A DNA stretch of 64,000 nt, from positions 58,533-122,532 of the forward strand of contig JAZQDV010000013.1 in assembly GCA_045546975.1 (NCBI GenBank). The letters are read 5' to 3'. This document shows positions 50,321-58,170 of the stretch, piece by piece (positions within the stretch are counted from its first letter, which is position 1; each line of letters opens with the position of its first letter). Below the pieces are notes generated by a model, which saw only the letters and a program-made list of their open reading frames with translations, was not told the origin of the DNA and made no database searches. Source of the stretch: SIG480 sp045546975. Its GTDB lineage: Bacteria > Bacillota > Clostridia > Oscillospirales > JAAYXM01. The position numbers and the translations under genes were made by a program.

Positions 50321-51679
50321 TTATTCTTCTGTGCTCAAGTGTATCTTCTTCATCGTTTTTCCGAGGAAGATAAGGCAGAGGATGAGCGACGCAAGCTCAG
50401 CTATCGGGAACGCGAGCCAGACGAGGTTAAGAACTCCCGTCTTTGAGAGTAACCATGCCGCAGGAATAAGCACGAGCAACTGACGGCATATTGAGATAAA
50501 GAGTGAGTGCATCGGGTTTCCTATCGCCTGGCAGACGGAGTTTACTATTATACAGAAGCCCGCAATGACAAAGTGCGAGGCGATAATGCGAAGTGCGGGG
50601 ACACCAATTTTGAGCATATTTTCCGACGCATTGAAAAATCCGAGAAGGGTTTTTGGCATAAACTCAAAGAGAAGAGTTCCGACCGCCATAATCGAAACGG
50701 CTGAAATAATCGAGAGCTTAATAGTCTTTTTTATGCGGTCGGGGCGTTTTGCGCCGTGGTTATATGAGATAATCGGAACCATTCCGTTGTTAAGACCGAA
50801 TATCGGCATAAATATGAAGCTCTGGAGCTTGAAGTACGCACCAAAAACTGCAGTTGCGGTTGTTGTAAACCCGATGAGTATGCTGTTGAGGCAGGTGTTC
50901 ATTACCGAGCCGACCGACTGCATAAGAATCGACGGGAAGCCGATCTTGTATATTCTTCTTGCTATCTCGGTGTCCCAGCGAAGCTTCTTTATTGAGATAT
51001 GAATCTCGCGGTTTACGGTGATGTTGAGGATAAGACCGACAATCGCCGCAACTATCTGGCCGACAACCGTTGCGATAGCCGCGCCTGCAACCTCGAGTCT
51101 CGGGAATCCGAAGAGACCGAAGATGAGGATGGGGTCTAAAACTATGTTTATAACAGCACCGATAAGCTGGGTTATCATTGAAAGCGTAGTCTTTCCCGTT
51201 GCCTGCAAAAGTCTCTCAAAGCAGAACTGCGAGAAAATACCGAAAGAGAAGATGAGGCAGATGCTTGCATAATCCACGCCGTATTTTACAATCTCCGCAT
51301 CCTTTGTCATAAACTCAAAGAACGGACGTGTGAAGAAGAAACCGATAAGAGCACAGAGGATTGCCGATAAAATGTGCAGGAAAATGCCTGTGTTTGCCGA
51401 ACGGTCTGCCATTTCACGATTCTTTTCACCGAGGGAGTATGACAAAATCGCGTTCATACCGAGTGCCGTACCGCCACCAAGCGCAATCATTATGTTCTGA
51501 AGCGGAAAAGCAAGAGAAACCGCGCTAAGAGCATTCTCAGAGATTTGTGCAACGAAGATACTGTCAACAACGTTATAAAACGCCTGAACAAGCATTGATA
51601 TCATCATGGGTATTGCCATGCCGGCGAGAAGTCGGCCTATCGGCGCCGTACCCATTTTATTTTCGTTTAAGTTTTCCAT
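50321..51679 (-). CDS. MATE-family multidrug exporter
   Basis: 452 residues, twelve membrane helices in two MatE repeats. GRLLAGMAIPMMISMLVQAFYNVVDSIFVA and GIFSQFCFERLLQATGKTTLSMI belong to the first half, and IGFPSILMQSVGSVMNTCLN to the second. Such carriers use Na+ or H+ gradients to export cationic drugs or metabolites. AAAGGAT precedes the ATG, and a strong promoter lies at 51716-51744. It is monocistronic. Confidence 0.93.
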   Translation of the reverse strand: MENLNENKMGTAPIGRLLAGMAIPMMISMLVQAFYNVVDSIFVAQISENALSAVSLAFPLQNIMIALGGGTALGMNAILSYSLGEKNREMADRSANTGIFLHILSAILCALIGFFFTRPFFEFMTKDAEIVKYGVDYASICLIFSFGIFSQFCFERLLQATGKTTLSMITQLIGAVINIVLDPILIFGLFGFPRLEVAGAAIATVVGQIVAAIVGLILNITVNREIHISIKKLRWDTEIARRIYKIGFPSILMQSVGSVMNTCLNSILIGFTTTATAVFGAYFKLQSFIFMPIFGLNNGMVPIISYNHGAKRPDRIKKTIKLSIISAVSIMAVGTLLFEFMPKTLLGFFNASENMLKIGVPALRIIASHFVIAGFCIIVNSVCQAIGNPMHSLFISICRQLLVLIPAAWLLSKTGVLNLVWLAFPIAELASLILCLIFLGKTMKKIHLSTEE

Positions 51680-51715
51680 ATGTAAATCCTTTCAAGATAA
51701 AATAGCAACCTGTAC

Positions 51716-51744
51716 ATTATATACCATTTTATATATAAGGTCAA
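51716..51744 (-). promoter_or_regulatory. MATE gene promoter
   Basis: TTGACC (51739-51744), 17 bp and TATAAT (51716-51721) on the minus strand. Confidence 0.82.
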
Positions 51745-51746
51745 GA

Positions 51747-51776
51747 AAACAAGCGGTGAATTTCACCGCTTGTTTC
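51747..51776 (-). terminator. Terminator of M23 peptidase gene
   Basis: AACAAGCGGTGAA and TTCACCGCTTGTT form an almost loop-free palindrome directly behind the stop codon. Confidence 0.8.
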
Positions 51777-51778
51777 GT

Positions 51779-53407
51779 TTATTTAATATAGTTCCACGGA
51801 TTTACATATCTTCCGTTTTTGTGGATCTCAAAGTGACAGTGGGGGCCTGAGCTGTTGCCCGTGCTTCCCATCTTCGCGATCTGCTGTCCCTTAGCGACCT
51901 TCTGGCCTACCTTTACAAGTACCTTCGAGTTGTGAGCGTAGTACGTTTCAAGGCCGTTGCCGTGGTTGATAACGACAAGGTATCCCCAACCGCCGCGCTT
52001 CCAGCCTGCCCACGTTACCGTTCCGCCGTCTGCCGCGGAAATTCGTGTTCCGCTTGCTGCAGCAAAGTCAACACCCTTATGCATACTGCCTCGGCGCATA
52101 CCGTAGTTGGAGGAAATGATACCGCCGCTTACAGGACGCGAGAGCTTGCCTGTTGCAACCGTCTTCGGCGGAGTCTTTGTTCCGACGTGAACGACCTCGG
52201 TTACAGGGTTCTGTGTTACCGTGCTTGAAAGGATTTCACGCGAGACCTCTTTGTTGTCGACGTATGTTACGTCTGCAACAACGCTTCTTGTACCAACGCG
52301 GCCGCGGACTACAACTTTTGATGAGCCTCTGTATATTGAGGAGTCATTTACCTTCTGTGTTTCATACGGAATAGTTTCAGTATAGTTTACGCGACGCACC
52401 GCCTCGACCGAGAGGAGCGGAACCTCCTTTGCGACCGTAACGCTGTCACCTGCGCGGAGTCTTCCCGAGCGGAGCGACGGGTTGAGGTCATAGATTGCCG
52501 CGGTCGTCATACCGTTTGCCTTTGCGATTTTTGAAACAGTATCGCCTGATTTTATTGTGTATGTCTTTGTTGAGCGTATCGTTGAGGTGAGCTTTTCGCG
52601 AATCTCCTCATAGGAGAGAAGCTTTGACGCGTCAACGTACTTTTGCGTAATCGCAACGTCCTGAGAAAAGCGCGCCTTTACGTTCGGGTCGCTTGTGTAT
52701 AAAAGCTCGTCGAGCATTTTCTGGAGAGTTGCGCGGTTACGACTTGCGCCGATAACCTCACCGTTTACCGTAATCGCATAGAGCTCGGAAACTTCATCTA
52801 TCTGAGAGAAGAAGTATGAGCGGATAGCGTTTTTTGAAACAACCTTCTCGCGAGGAACGATACCAAGCTCGAATCTCACAGGTATTGTAACGCTGTACGG
52901 ACGCTCTAAAATCTCACTTGCGCGATCTTCAACAAAGCTGACCGCTTCGTCGTATTCGGCGCGGCTGTACATATAGCCAAGCTCCTCGCCGTTTGCGATA
53001 ATCTTGATACCAACGCTATAGAAGGTCGCGGAGATAATGAGAAGCGTGGTCGCAAGAAGCGTGAGAGAAAGAACGATTCTGTTCTTGCGGATTTGCATGA
53101 AAATAACCGTTGCCCTGTGCGCAAGGCAGCGCAAATCGTCGCGCAGGTTTATAAAGGTATCGCCCGAAATGCTCTTTACGACGGCAAGAACAACGCCGAG
53201 CGGAGCAATAACCCTCGACTGGAAGGTCGTACCGAAAATAACTGCGCCGTGGACTATCTTTGTCGTAATAAATGAGAAGAACTCAAAAACAGCGGCGAGG
53301 ACAGAGAAGATAAGGCCTGAGAATTTATTCTGTTTTGAGAAAACTTCCGACACAACGGACGGAGCCGAAAGAACCGCGCTTTCCGATGCCTGTGTTTCCT
53401 TGGACAT
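51779..53407 (-). CDS. Cell-wall peptidase with LysM, G5 and M23 domains
   Basis: 542 residues. A cytoplasmic N-terminal part of about 108 residues is followed by one membrane helix (about 110-131). Outside are a stretch of about 150 residues (IKIIANGEELGYMYSRAEYDEAVSFVE), a LysM (YTIKSGDTVSKIAKANGMT, about 282-325), a G5-type domain (about 335-410) and a C-terminal M23 peptidase with HKGVDFA and HCHFEI, the zinc ligands. It should cut peptide cross-bridges in peptidoglycan. The order fits SpoIIQ/YabE-like clostridial endopeptidases. The start is preceded by GAGGGATAAGG. Confidence 0.9.
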   Translation of the reverse strand: MSKETQASESAVLSAPSVVSEVFSKQNKFSGLIFSVLAAVFEFFSFITTKIVHGAVIFGTTFQSRVIAPLGVVLAVVKSISGDTFINLRDDLRCLAHRATVIFMQIRKNRIVLSLTLLATTLLIISATFYSVGIKIIANGEELGYMYSRAEYDEAVSFVEDRASEILERPYSVTIPVRFELGIVPREKVVSKNAIRSYFFSQIDEVSELYAITVNGEVIGASRNRATLQKMLDELLYTSDPNVKARFSQDVAITQKYVDASKLLSYEEIREKLTSTIRSTKTYTIKSGDTVSKIAKANGMTTAAIYDLNPSLRSGRLRAGDSVTVAKEVPLLSVEAVRRVNYTETIPYETQKVNDSSIYRGSSKVVVRGRVGTRSVVADVTYVDNKEVSREILSSTVTQNPVTEVVHVGTKTPPKTVATGKLSRPVSGGIISSNYGMRRGSMHKGVDFAAASGTRISAADGGTVTWAGWKRGGWGYLVVINHGNGLETYYAHNSKVLVKVGQKVAKGQQIAKMGSTGNSSGPHCHFEIHKNGRYVNPWNYIK

Positions 53408-53475
53408 CGCCTTATCCCTCGCTTTCTTTTCTGATTCTCTGAACAGTAGTTACAAAATGGTTACAGAGTAATTAC

Positions 53476-53504
53476 ATTATAGCTTACTTCTGTAGTTATG
53501 TCAA
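53476..53504 (-). promoter_or_regulatory. M23 peptidase gene promoter
   Basis: A consensus TTGACA (53499-53504), 17 bp and TATAAT (53476-53481) on the minus strand, with AGTTGACATAAC context. Confidence 0.87.
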
Positions 53505-53523
53505 CTCTTTTTGTAACCGTGGG

Positions 53524-53552
53524 TTGAAATGCAAGTCCTTTTCTGCTAAAAT
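53524..53552 (+). promoter_or_regulatory. HAD phosphatase gene promoter
   Basis: TTGAAA (53524-53529), 17 bp and an extended TGCTAAAAT (-10 at 53547-53552), 31 bp before the start codon. It is divergent from the M23 promoter. Confidence 0.75.
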
Positions 53553-53583
53553 ACAGAAGAACTAATTTAGGGGGTAACTCTCT

Positions 53584-54234
53584 ATGAAGATAAAAGGTGC
53601 AATTTTTGATATGGACGGTACGCTCACCGATTCTATGTACGCGTGGAAAACAATCGGCAGCGAATACCTCAGAAGTCACGGCAAGGAACCAAAGGACGAT
53701 GTTGACCGCCGCTTTTGCAGTATGAGTGTTTTTGAGGCGGTAAAGTTTCTGAAGGCAGAGTATGGCATTGAGGGTGACGATGAGGAGATAATTGAGAGTA
53801 TCGACAAAACGATAGAGTCAAAATATCTCTATGAGGTGCCGCTCAAAGAAGGGGTACCCGAATTTCTCGAGTTTTTACACAGTCAGGGCGTTGTGATGTC
53901 AATTGCGACGGCAACGGATAAGTACATGGCAGACGCAGCCATCACAAGGCTTGGAATCCGTCATTATTTCAAGGACATCCTCACAAGCCACATCGTAGGT
54001 GTGGGAAAGGACCACCCGGACATCTTCTACCGCTCGGCTTCTCTTTTAGGAACAGAAGTTTCCGAAACCGCGGTCTTTGAGGACTCGGTAGTCGCGGTGA
54101 GAACCGCAAAGAAAGCAGGTTTTATCGTCGCAGGGCTTTATGACGATTCGTTTGCGTATGCAACCGATGAGGTAATTAAGCTTTCCGACGTTTTTGCAGA
54201 AAATATCCTCGACCTCAAAAGCTTCTTTGAATAG
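53584..54234 (+). CDS. HAD-superfamily hydrolase, beta-phosphoglucomutase-like
   Basis: 216 residues. Motif I is FDMDGTLTDSMYAW (Asp nucleophile about 8), motif II SIATATDKYM, motif III Lys in GVGKDHPDIFY, and motif IV VFEDSVVAVRTA. The cap is the helical class of phosphoglycolate phosphatase/phosphoglucomutase relatives. It hydrolyses or transfers phosphate on a small sugar phosphate that cannot be named from sequence. It is monocistronic; GGGGG lies 9 bp upstream. Confidence 0.9.
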   Translation: MKIKGAIFDMDGTLTDSMYAWKTIGSEYLRSHGKEPKDDVDRRFCSMSVFEAVKFLKAEYGIEGDDEEIIESIDKTIESKYLYEVPLKEGVPEFLEFLHSQGVVMSIATATDKYMADAAITRLGIRHYFKDILTSHIVGVGKDHPDIFYRSASLLGTEVSETAVFEDSVVAVRTAKKAGFIVAGLYDDSFAYATDEVIKLSDVFAENILDLKSFFE

Positions 54235-54236
54235 AA

Positions 54237-54275
54237 AAAACAGCGTGTCATCTGACACGCTGTTTATTTTTTACA
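54237..54275 (+). terminator. Terminator of HAD gene
   Basis: AAACAGCGTGTCA-TC-TGACACGCTGTTT followed by ATTTTTT. Its 3' arm belongs to the 26-bp direct repeat found again at 54981. Confidence 0.9.
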
Positions 54276-54284
54276 GTGGATTTG
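54259..54284. repeat. 26-bp direct repeat, left copy
   Basis: The 26 bp begin GCTGTTTATTTTTTACAGTG and end GATTTG. They are identical to 54981-55006, where they encode the last residues of rsmG plus the terminator arm. The two copies flank the SLOG/RHH module. Confidence 0.95.
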
Positions 54285-54301
54285 ATTAAAAACACAATGA
54301 T

Positions 54302-54631
54302 TTACTTGCAGATAACAATCTCACACGGCTTTCCTGTTTTTTCGGCATATTTTATAACTGACAATGTACCTTTTGAACTTCCATTCCAAAATGCAATGAT
54401 TTTATCTGAATAATCGACTATTTCTTTATTCCTTATAATAGGTGCTGCGCGACCATAAACGTCATATTGAGGCAGAAACACGGTAAGTTTTATCCCATTT
54501 TCTTTTGCATATTCCGCGGCACAACAATCAACACCTACGGCACCGCCCGAAACAATTTCTTCAACATTTGAAATATATCTGCCAATATCAGATACAGTAA
54601 CATTCCTTGACCCAACAATTGCAATCTTCAT
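54302..54631 (-). CDS. SLOG-family (DUF2493/YspA-like) Rossmann protein
   Basis: 109 residues. The SLOG fingerprint is complete: KIAIVGSRNV at the start, SGGAVGVDCCAAEYA, LPQYDVYGRAAPIIRNKEIV, and DKIIAFWNGSSKGTLSVI. SLOG domains bind nucleotide-type ligands (ADP-ribose, cyclic or modified nucleotides). Single-domain forms occur in phage- and conflict-related islands. The ATG at 54631 has TTGGAG upstream. It is AT-rich, divergent from an RHH gene, and flanked by 26-bp direct repeats. Confidence 0.85.
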   Translation of the reverse strand: MKIAIVGSRNVTVSDIGRYISNVEEIVSGGAVGVDCCAAEYAKENGIKLTVFLPQYDVYGRAAPIIRNKEIVDYSDKIIAFWNGSSKGTLSVIKYAEKTGKPCEIVICK

Positions 54632-54656
54632 AAAAAACTCCAAGTAAATATTTTTG

Positions 54657-54724
54657 TATACTTAATATAAGTATACTTACAACATTATATCATAATATAA
54701 TCTTAAAATATACTTATATTAAGA
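54657..54724. promoter_or_regulatory. Divergent promoter/operator of SLOG and RHH genes
   Basis: TATACTTAATATAAGTATA (54657-54675) is itself near-palindromic. TATACTTATATTAAG (54709-54723) is its exact reverse complement over 15 bases. Between them lies TATAAT (54696-54701) for the RHH gene. The symmetric sites are suitable for an Arc/MetJ-type RHH repressor, presumably the adjacent gene product. Confidence 0.65.
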
Positions 54725-54740
54725 TTTTTGAGGTTTTTTT

Positions 54741-54932
54741 ATGAGAAACAAAAACAATAAGCATATTGGAATCGAAATCGACCCGGAGCTTCACTACAAG
54801 CTGCATTATATCTCAAAATACTACGGGCGTTCAGCAAACGGAGAAATTCTTTATTTGATAAGACAAGAAATAAAGGATTTTGAAAAAATAGAGGGAGAAA
54901 TTGAAATTCCACAAATACTAAAAACAAATTGA
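54741..54932 (+). CDS. Small ribbon-helix-helix (Arc-like) protein
   Basis: 63 residues. It has IGIEIDPELHYKLHYISKYYGRSANGEILYLI, the beta strand plus two helices of the Arc/MetJ fold with the GRSANGEI turn, then a charged tail. It probably binds as a dimer to the inverted sites just upstream. Antitoxin-like by family, but no toxin is adjacent; the divergent SLOG gene is its partner. GAGG lies 8 bp upstream of the ATG. Confidence 0.75.
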   Translation: MRNKNNKHIGIEIDPELHYKLHYISKYYGRSANGEILYLIRQEIKDFEKIEGEIEIPQILKTN

Positions 54933-54950
54933 ATTTATTTTGCGGGATGT

Positions 54951-54994
54951 AAAACAGCACTTATGGTTTTTGCCATAAGTGCTGTTTATTTTTT
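54951..54994. terminator. Terminator between RHH gene and rsmG
   Basis: AACAGCACTTATGG-TTTTT-GCCATAAGTGCTGTT with T6 following on the plus strand. It ends the RHH gene; the T-run merges into the rsmG stop codon. Confidence 0.85.
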
Positions 54995-55006
54995 ACAGTG
55001 GATTTG
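54981..55006. repeat. 26-bp direct repeat, right copy
   Basis: An exact match to 54259-54284. It comprises the right arm of a terminator hairpin, the T-run, the rsmG stop codon and the last rsmG codons (KANP). It is presumably the original sequence, duplicated on insertion of the module. Confidence 0.95.
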
Positions 55007-55691
55007 CCTTTATTTTCGCAAAGCGGCGGGGGTATTTTGCGGGGGTGGGCGCAACCTTTCTGAAAATCAGTGCGGTATGGGTGATGTCCGTACCGTAGAG
55101 AGTATAGTCCGCGCGCTTTTCAAGCTCACCGCCGAGAAGTTTTATTCCCTTTTCTGCGCGGTTAAGCTCTTCATCACAGTTTGCGGATTTCATCGCGATA
55201 AAAACTCCGCCGACCTTGACGTACGGAAGGCAGAGCTCGGAGAGCATCGAGAGGTCCGCAACCGCGCGGGAAACGGCAATGTCAAAGCTCTCTCTGTAGC
55301 CTTTTTCGTTTGCCTGCTCCTCTGCTCTTGCGTGTATGCATTCTACATCCGAAAGGGAAAGTGCATCACAAACGCCCTGCAGGAAGTTGATTCTCTTACC
55401 GAGACTGTCAAGAAGTGTAAGTGAAATATCACGGCAGCCGAGCTTCAGGGGGAGTCCCGGAAAGCCTGCGCCGCAACCGACGTCTATAACACGCTTATTC
55501 TTAAAGTCATATAACCCGAGAAGTGCAAGGCAGTCTGCAAAGTGGCGGACTGCAACCTCGCTCTCTTCTGTAATTGCCGTGAGGTTCATAACCTTGTTTG
55601 TTTCAAGCAGCATATCGGAAAACGTGACAAAAGAAGAAGGCTCTGCATCAATTTTAAGGCTTTCAAGTATTTCGGAAACAAGCTTTTCCAT
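54993..55691 (-). CDS. rsmG: 16S rRNA (guanine-N7) methyltransferase RsmG
   Basis: 232 residues. The SAM-binding loop is VIDVGCGAGFPGLPLKL (about 68-84), preceded by MNLTAITEESEVAVRHFADC and followed by ESFDIAVSRAVADLSML. It methylates G527 of 16S rRNA. The start at 55691 (MEKLVSEILESL) is chosen because AAAGGTGAG lies upstream and the product has the normal length. It begins 4 bp after the mnmG stop. Its last codons fall within the 26-bp repeat. Confidence 0.95.
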   Translation of the reverse strand: MEKLVSEILESLKIDAEPSSFVTFSDMLLETNKVMNLTAITEESEVAVRHFADCLALLGLYDFKNKRVIDVGCGAGFPGLPLKLGCRDISLTLLDSLGKRINFLQGVCDALSLSDVECIHARAEEQANEKGYRESFDIAVSRAVADLSMLSELCLPYVKVGGVFIAMKSANCDEELNRAEKGIKLLGGELEKRADYTLYGTDITHTALIFRKVAPTPAKYPRRFAKIKANPL

Positions 55692-55695
55692 AAAA

Positions 55696-57570
55696 CTACT
55701 CACCTTTCCTGCTTTTAATATAGAGAAGAAGTGCCGCGATATCCGCAGGGCTGACGCCTGAGATTCGCGATGCCTGACCGACGGATTTCGGCTGAATCTT
55801 TGAAAGCTTCTGCCGTGCTTCCGTGCGAAGGCCCATAAGCGACATATAGTCAATATCCTCGGGGATGAGCTTTTCTTCAAGACGGGAAAACTGCTCTATC
55901 TGCGCTTCCTGACGCTTGATATAGCCATCGTACTTGAGCGATATTTCAACGCTTTCCGAAACATCGCGAGGCAAGTCTTTGCGCGTTTTGTCAAACGGTG
56001 CGACCGACGCATACGAAAGCTGCGGTCTTCTCACAAGGTCTGAGATTTTTACGCCCGTCGAAATCCGTGTAGTCCCCGCTTTTTCGAGAAACTCATTTAT
56101 TTCATTACCCGGCGGGGCAACAGTCTTTTCAAGGCGTGCAAGCTCGCGCTCTATCGCCTCACGTTTTTTTAACATTCGCTGGTACTTCTCCTCACTCACA
56201 AGGCCTATCTCATATCCGAGCTCCGTAAGGCGAAGGTCCGCGTTGTCCTGGCGGAGATACAAGCGGTATTCCGAGCGCGAGGTCATCATACGGTAAGGCT
56301 CGTTTGTGCCCTTGGTGACAAGGTCGTCGATAAGTGTGCCGATATACGCCATCGAGCGTGAGAGGACAAACGGGTCTTTTCCCGAGAGGAGTCTTGCCGC
56401 GTTTATACCTGCTATAAGCCCTTGCGCTGCCGCCTCTTCATAACCCGACGAGCCGCAGAACTGACCTGCACCGAAAAGTCCGGAAATGCCCTTTACCTCA
56501 AGCGAGCTTTTAAGCGCGAGCGGGTCGATACAGTCATACTCAATAGCATACGCAAAGCGCATAACCTTTGCCTTTTCAAGTCCGCGTATCGAGTGGATTA
56601 TAAGGAGCTGAATGTCCTCGGGAAGAGAGGACGAAAGCCCCTGAATATACATTTCCTCCGTGTTGAGTCCCATCGGCTCAATAAAGAGCTGATGTCTCTC
56701 CTTTTCCGCAAAGCGCACAACCTTGTCCTCAATTGACGGGCAGTATCTCGGGCCGACACCCTGTATGTTGCCCGAAAAAAGCGGTGAGCGGTGGAGATTT
56801 TCGCGGATAATCCTGTGCGTATCTGCGTTTGTGTATGTAAGGTGGCATATCGCACGGTTTTTGATTTCGTGAGTTGTGTCAAAGGAAAACGGATAGATAT
56901 CCTCGTCACCGTACTGCGGCTCCATTGCTGAAAAGTCCACAGTTCTGGCGTTGATTCGAGGCGGGGTCCCCGTCTTGAAGCGGCGGAGAGGAAGCCCGTG
57001 CTTTATGAGGCTTTCCGTAAGACGTGTTGCAGCAAACATTCCGTCAGGTCCGCCCTCGCGAGAGGTCTCTCCCACGGTCGTTCTTCCGCCAAGATAAGTG
57101 CCCGTTGCGATTATGCAGGCGCGCACCTCATATCTTCCGCCCGTTGCGGTGAGAACAGAGGTGACTTTTCCGCCATCTATACCAATATCGATAATCTCTG
57201 CCTGTATAAGGTCAAGGTTTTCCTGGCTTTCAAGAGCATGCTTCATACGTGCCTGATAAGCGCGTCTGTCTGCCTGCGCGCGAAGTGAATATACTGCAGG
57301 ACCTTTGCCGCGGTTGAGCATACGGTACTGTATGCACGTATCGTCAGATGCGCGCGCCATCTCGCCGCCGAGCGCGTCAATCTCGCGCACGAGGTGTCCC
57401 TTTGCCGTACCACCTATTGCAGGGTTGCAGGGCATATTTCCGACGGAGTCGAGATTTATGGCAAAGCACGCAACGCTCATGCCGAGTCTTGCAGCGGAAA
57501 GCGCCGCTTCAATGCCTGCATGTCCTGCGCCGATGACCGCTATATCATATTTTCCTGCAAAGTATTCCAT
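55696..57570 (-). CDS. mnmG: tRNA uridine-5-carboxymethylaminomethyl modification enzyme MnmG (GidA)
   Basis: 624 residues. The FAD motif is DIAVIGAGHAGIEAALSAARLG (about 8-29), with NPAIGGTAKGHLVREIDALGG and the Cys-containing ASDDTCIQYRMLNRGKGPAV. RFKTGTPPRI and the C-terminal tRNA-binding QASRISGVSPADIAALL are present. It modifies U34 of tRNA wobble positions with MnmE, which is not in the window. AAGGAAG precedes the ATG. It starts 10 bp after the CYTH gene. Confidence 0.97.
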   Translation of the reverse strand: MEYFAGKYDIAVIGAGHAGIEAALSAARLGMSVACFAINLDSVGNMPCNPAIGGTAKGHLVREIDALGGEMARASDDTCIQYRMLNRGKGPAVYSLRAQADRRAYQARMKHALESQENLDLIQAEIIDIGIDGGKVTSVLTATGGRYEVRACIIATGTYLGGRTTVGETSREGGPDGMFAATRLTESLIKHGLPLRRFKTGTPPRINARTVDFSAMEPQYGDEDIYPFSFDTTHEIKNRAICHLTYTNADTHRIIRENLHRSPLFSGNIQGVGPRYCPSIEDKVVRFAEKERHQLFIEPMGLNTEEMYIQGLSSSLPEDIQLLIIHSIRGLEKAKVMRFAYAIEYDCIDPLALKSSLEVKGISGLFGAGQFCGSSGYEEAAAQGLIAGINAARLLSGKDPFVLSRSMAYIGTLIDDLVTKGTNEPYRMMTSRSEYRLYLRQDNADLRLTELGYEIGLVSEEKYQRMLKKREAIERELARLEKTVAPPGNEINEFLEKAGTTRISTGVKISDLVRRPQLSYASVAPFDKTRKDLPRDVSESVEISLKYDGYIKRQEAQIEQFSRLEEKLIPEDIDYMSLMGLRTEARQKLSKIQPKSVGQASRISGVSPADIAALLLYIKSRKGE

Positions 57571-57580
57571 AAAATCTTCC

Positions 57581-58168
57581 TTATTTATATAATAGAGCGC
57601 GCGCGTATTTTGAGCGCGGCTCATCCGCGAGGTCAAGGTCGCGTTTGATTTTATCGCCTATAAAGAGAAGCTCTGCAACTTCCCCGTCGCAAATCTCAAG
57701 CTCGAGCTCCGAAAACGGAGTTTTGTCGTTAAAGCTACCCTCATCGTATGAGAGGACAAACGAAAGGGAGTTGATTTTAACCGTCACCTCATGCCGCACA
57801 AAGGAAACCTTTGCTACGGTATGAAGCTGTTTCCCGATAAAATCACCCGTCGGAGCACCAACATCCCGAAGTTTTTCCATTGCAGATGAAAAATCGTCCG
57901 TTATAGCACACCACTCACCGCGCTCTGAGAATGCGCCGCTTCTTGACTTTGACTGCTTTGCATAGAATATGCTCTTGCCGTTCTCAAATCTTCGACGGAG
58001 CGTTATCCCTCTCTCGCGCGCAAGGTTATCCTCAGTGTCGAGATATTCCGTCGTCATTTCAAAACGGCGGAGACTGCCCGAGTTGTCGCGGATGTAGGGA
58101 AGGTCAAAAAGTGACTCTTTTGAAAAATCACCGTTCGGTACATATTTAAGTTCAATCTCTCGTCCCAT
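57581..58168 (-). CDS. CYTH-domain protein (triphosphate tunnel metalloenzyme type)
   Basis: 195 residues. It begins MGREIELKY, the ExExK signature of the CYTH fold, and shows alternating charged strands: RFEMTTEYLDTEDNL, ITLRRRFENGKSIFYAKQSK, FVRHEVTVKI and SELELEICDGE. Such proteins bind triphosphate groups and hydrolyse inorganic or organic triphosphates. GGAGGGAG lies 5 bp before the ATG. It begins 2 bp after the pseudo-ATPase stop, so the two are tightly coupled. Confidence 0.87.
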   Translation of the reverse strand: MGREIELKYVPNGDFSKESLFDLPYIRDNSGSLRRFEMTTEYLDTEDNLARERGITLRRRFENGKSIFYAKQSKSRSGAFSERGEWCAITDDFSSAMEKLRDVGAPTGDFIGKQLHTVAKVSFVRHEVTVKINSLSFVLSYDEGSFNDKTPFSELELEICDGEVAELLFIGDKIKRDLDLADEPRSKYARALLYK

Positions 58169-58170
58169 TT

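Noticed and set aside
53037..53471. 144-residue plus-strand ORF opposite the M23 peptidase gene
   Set aside because: Antisense shadow that overlaps the peptidase promoter and start; no ribosome site.
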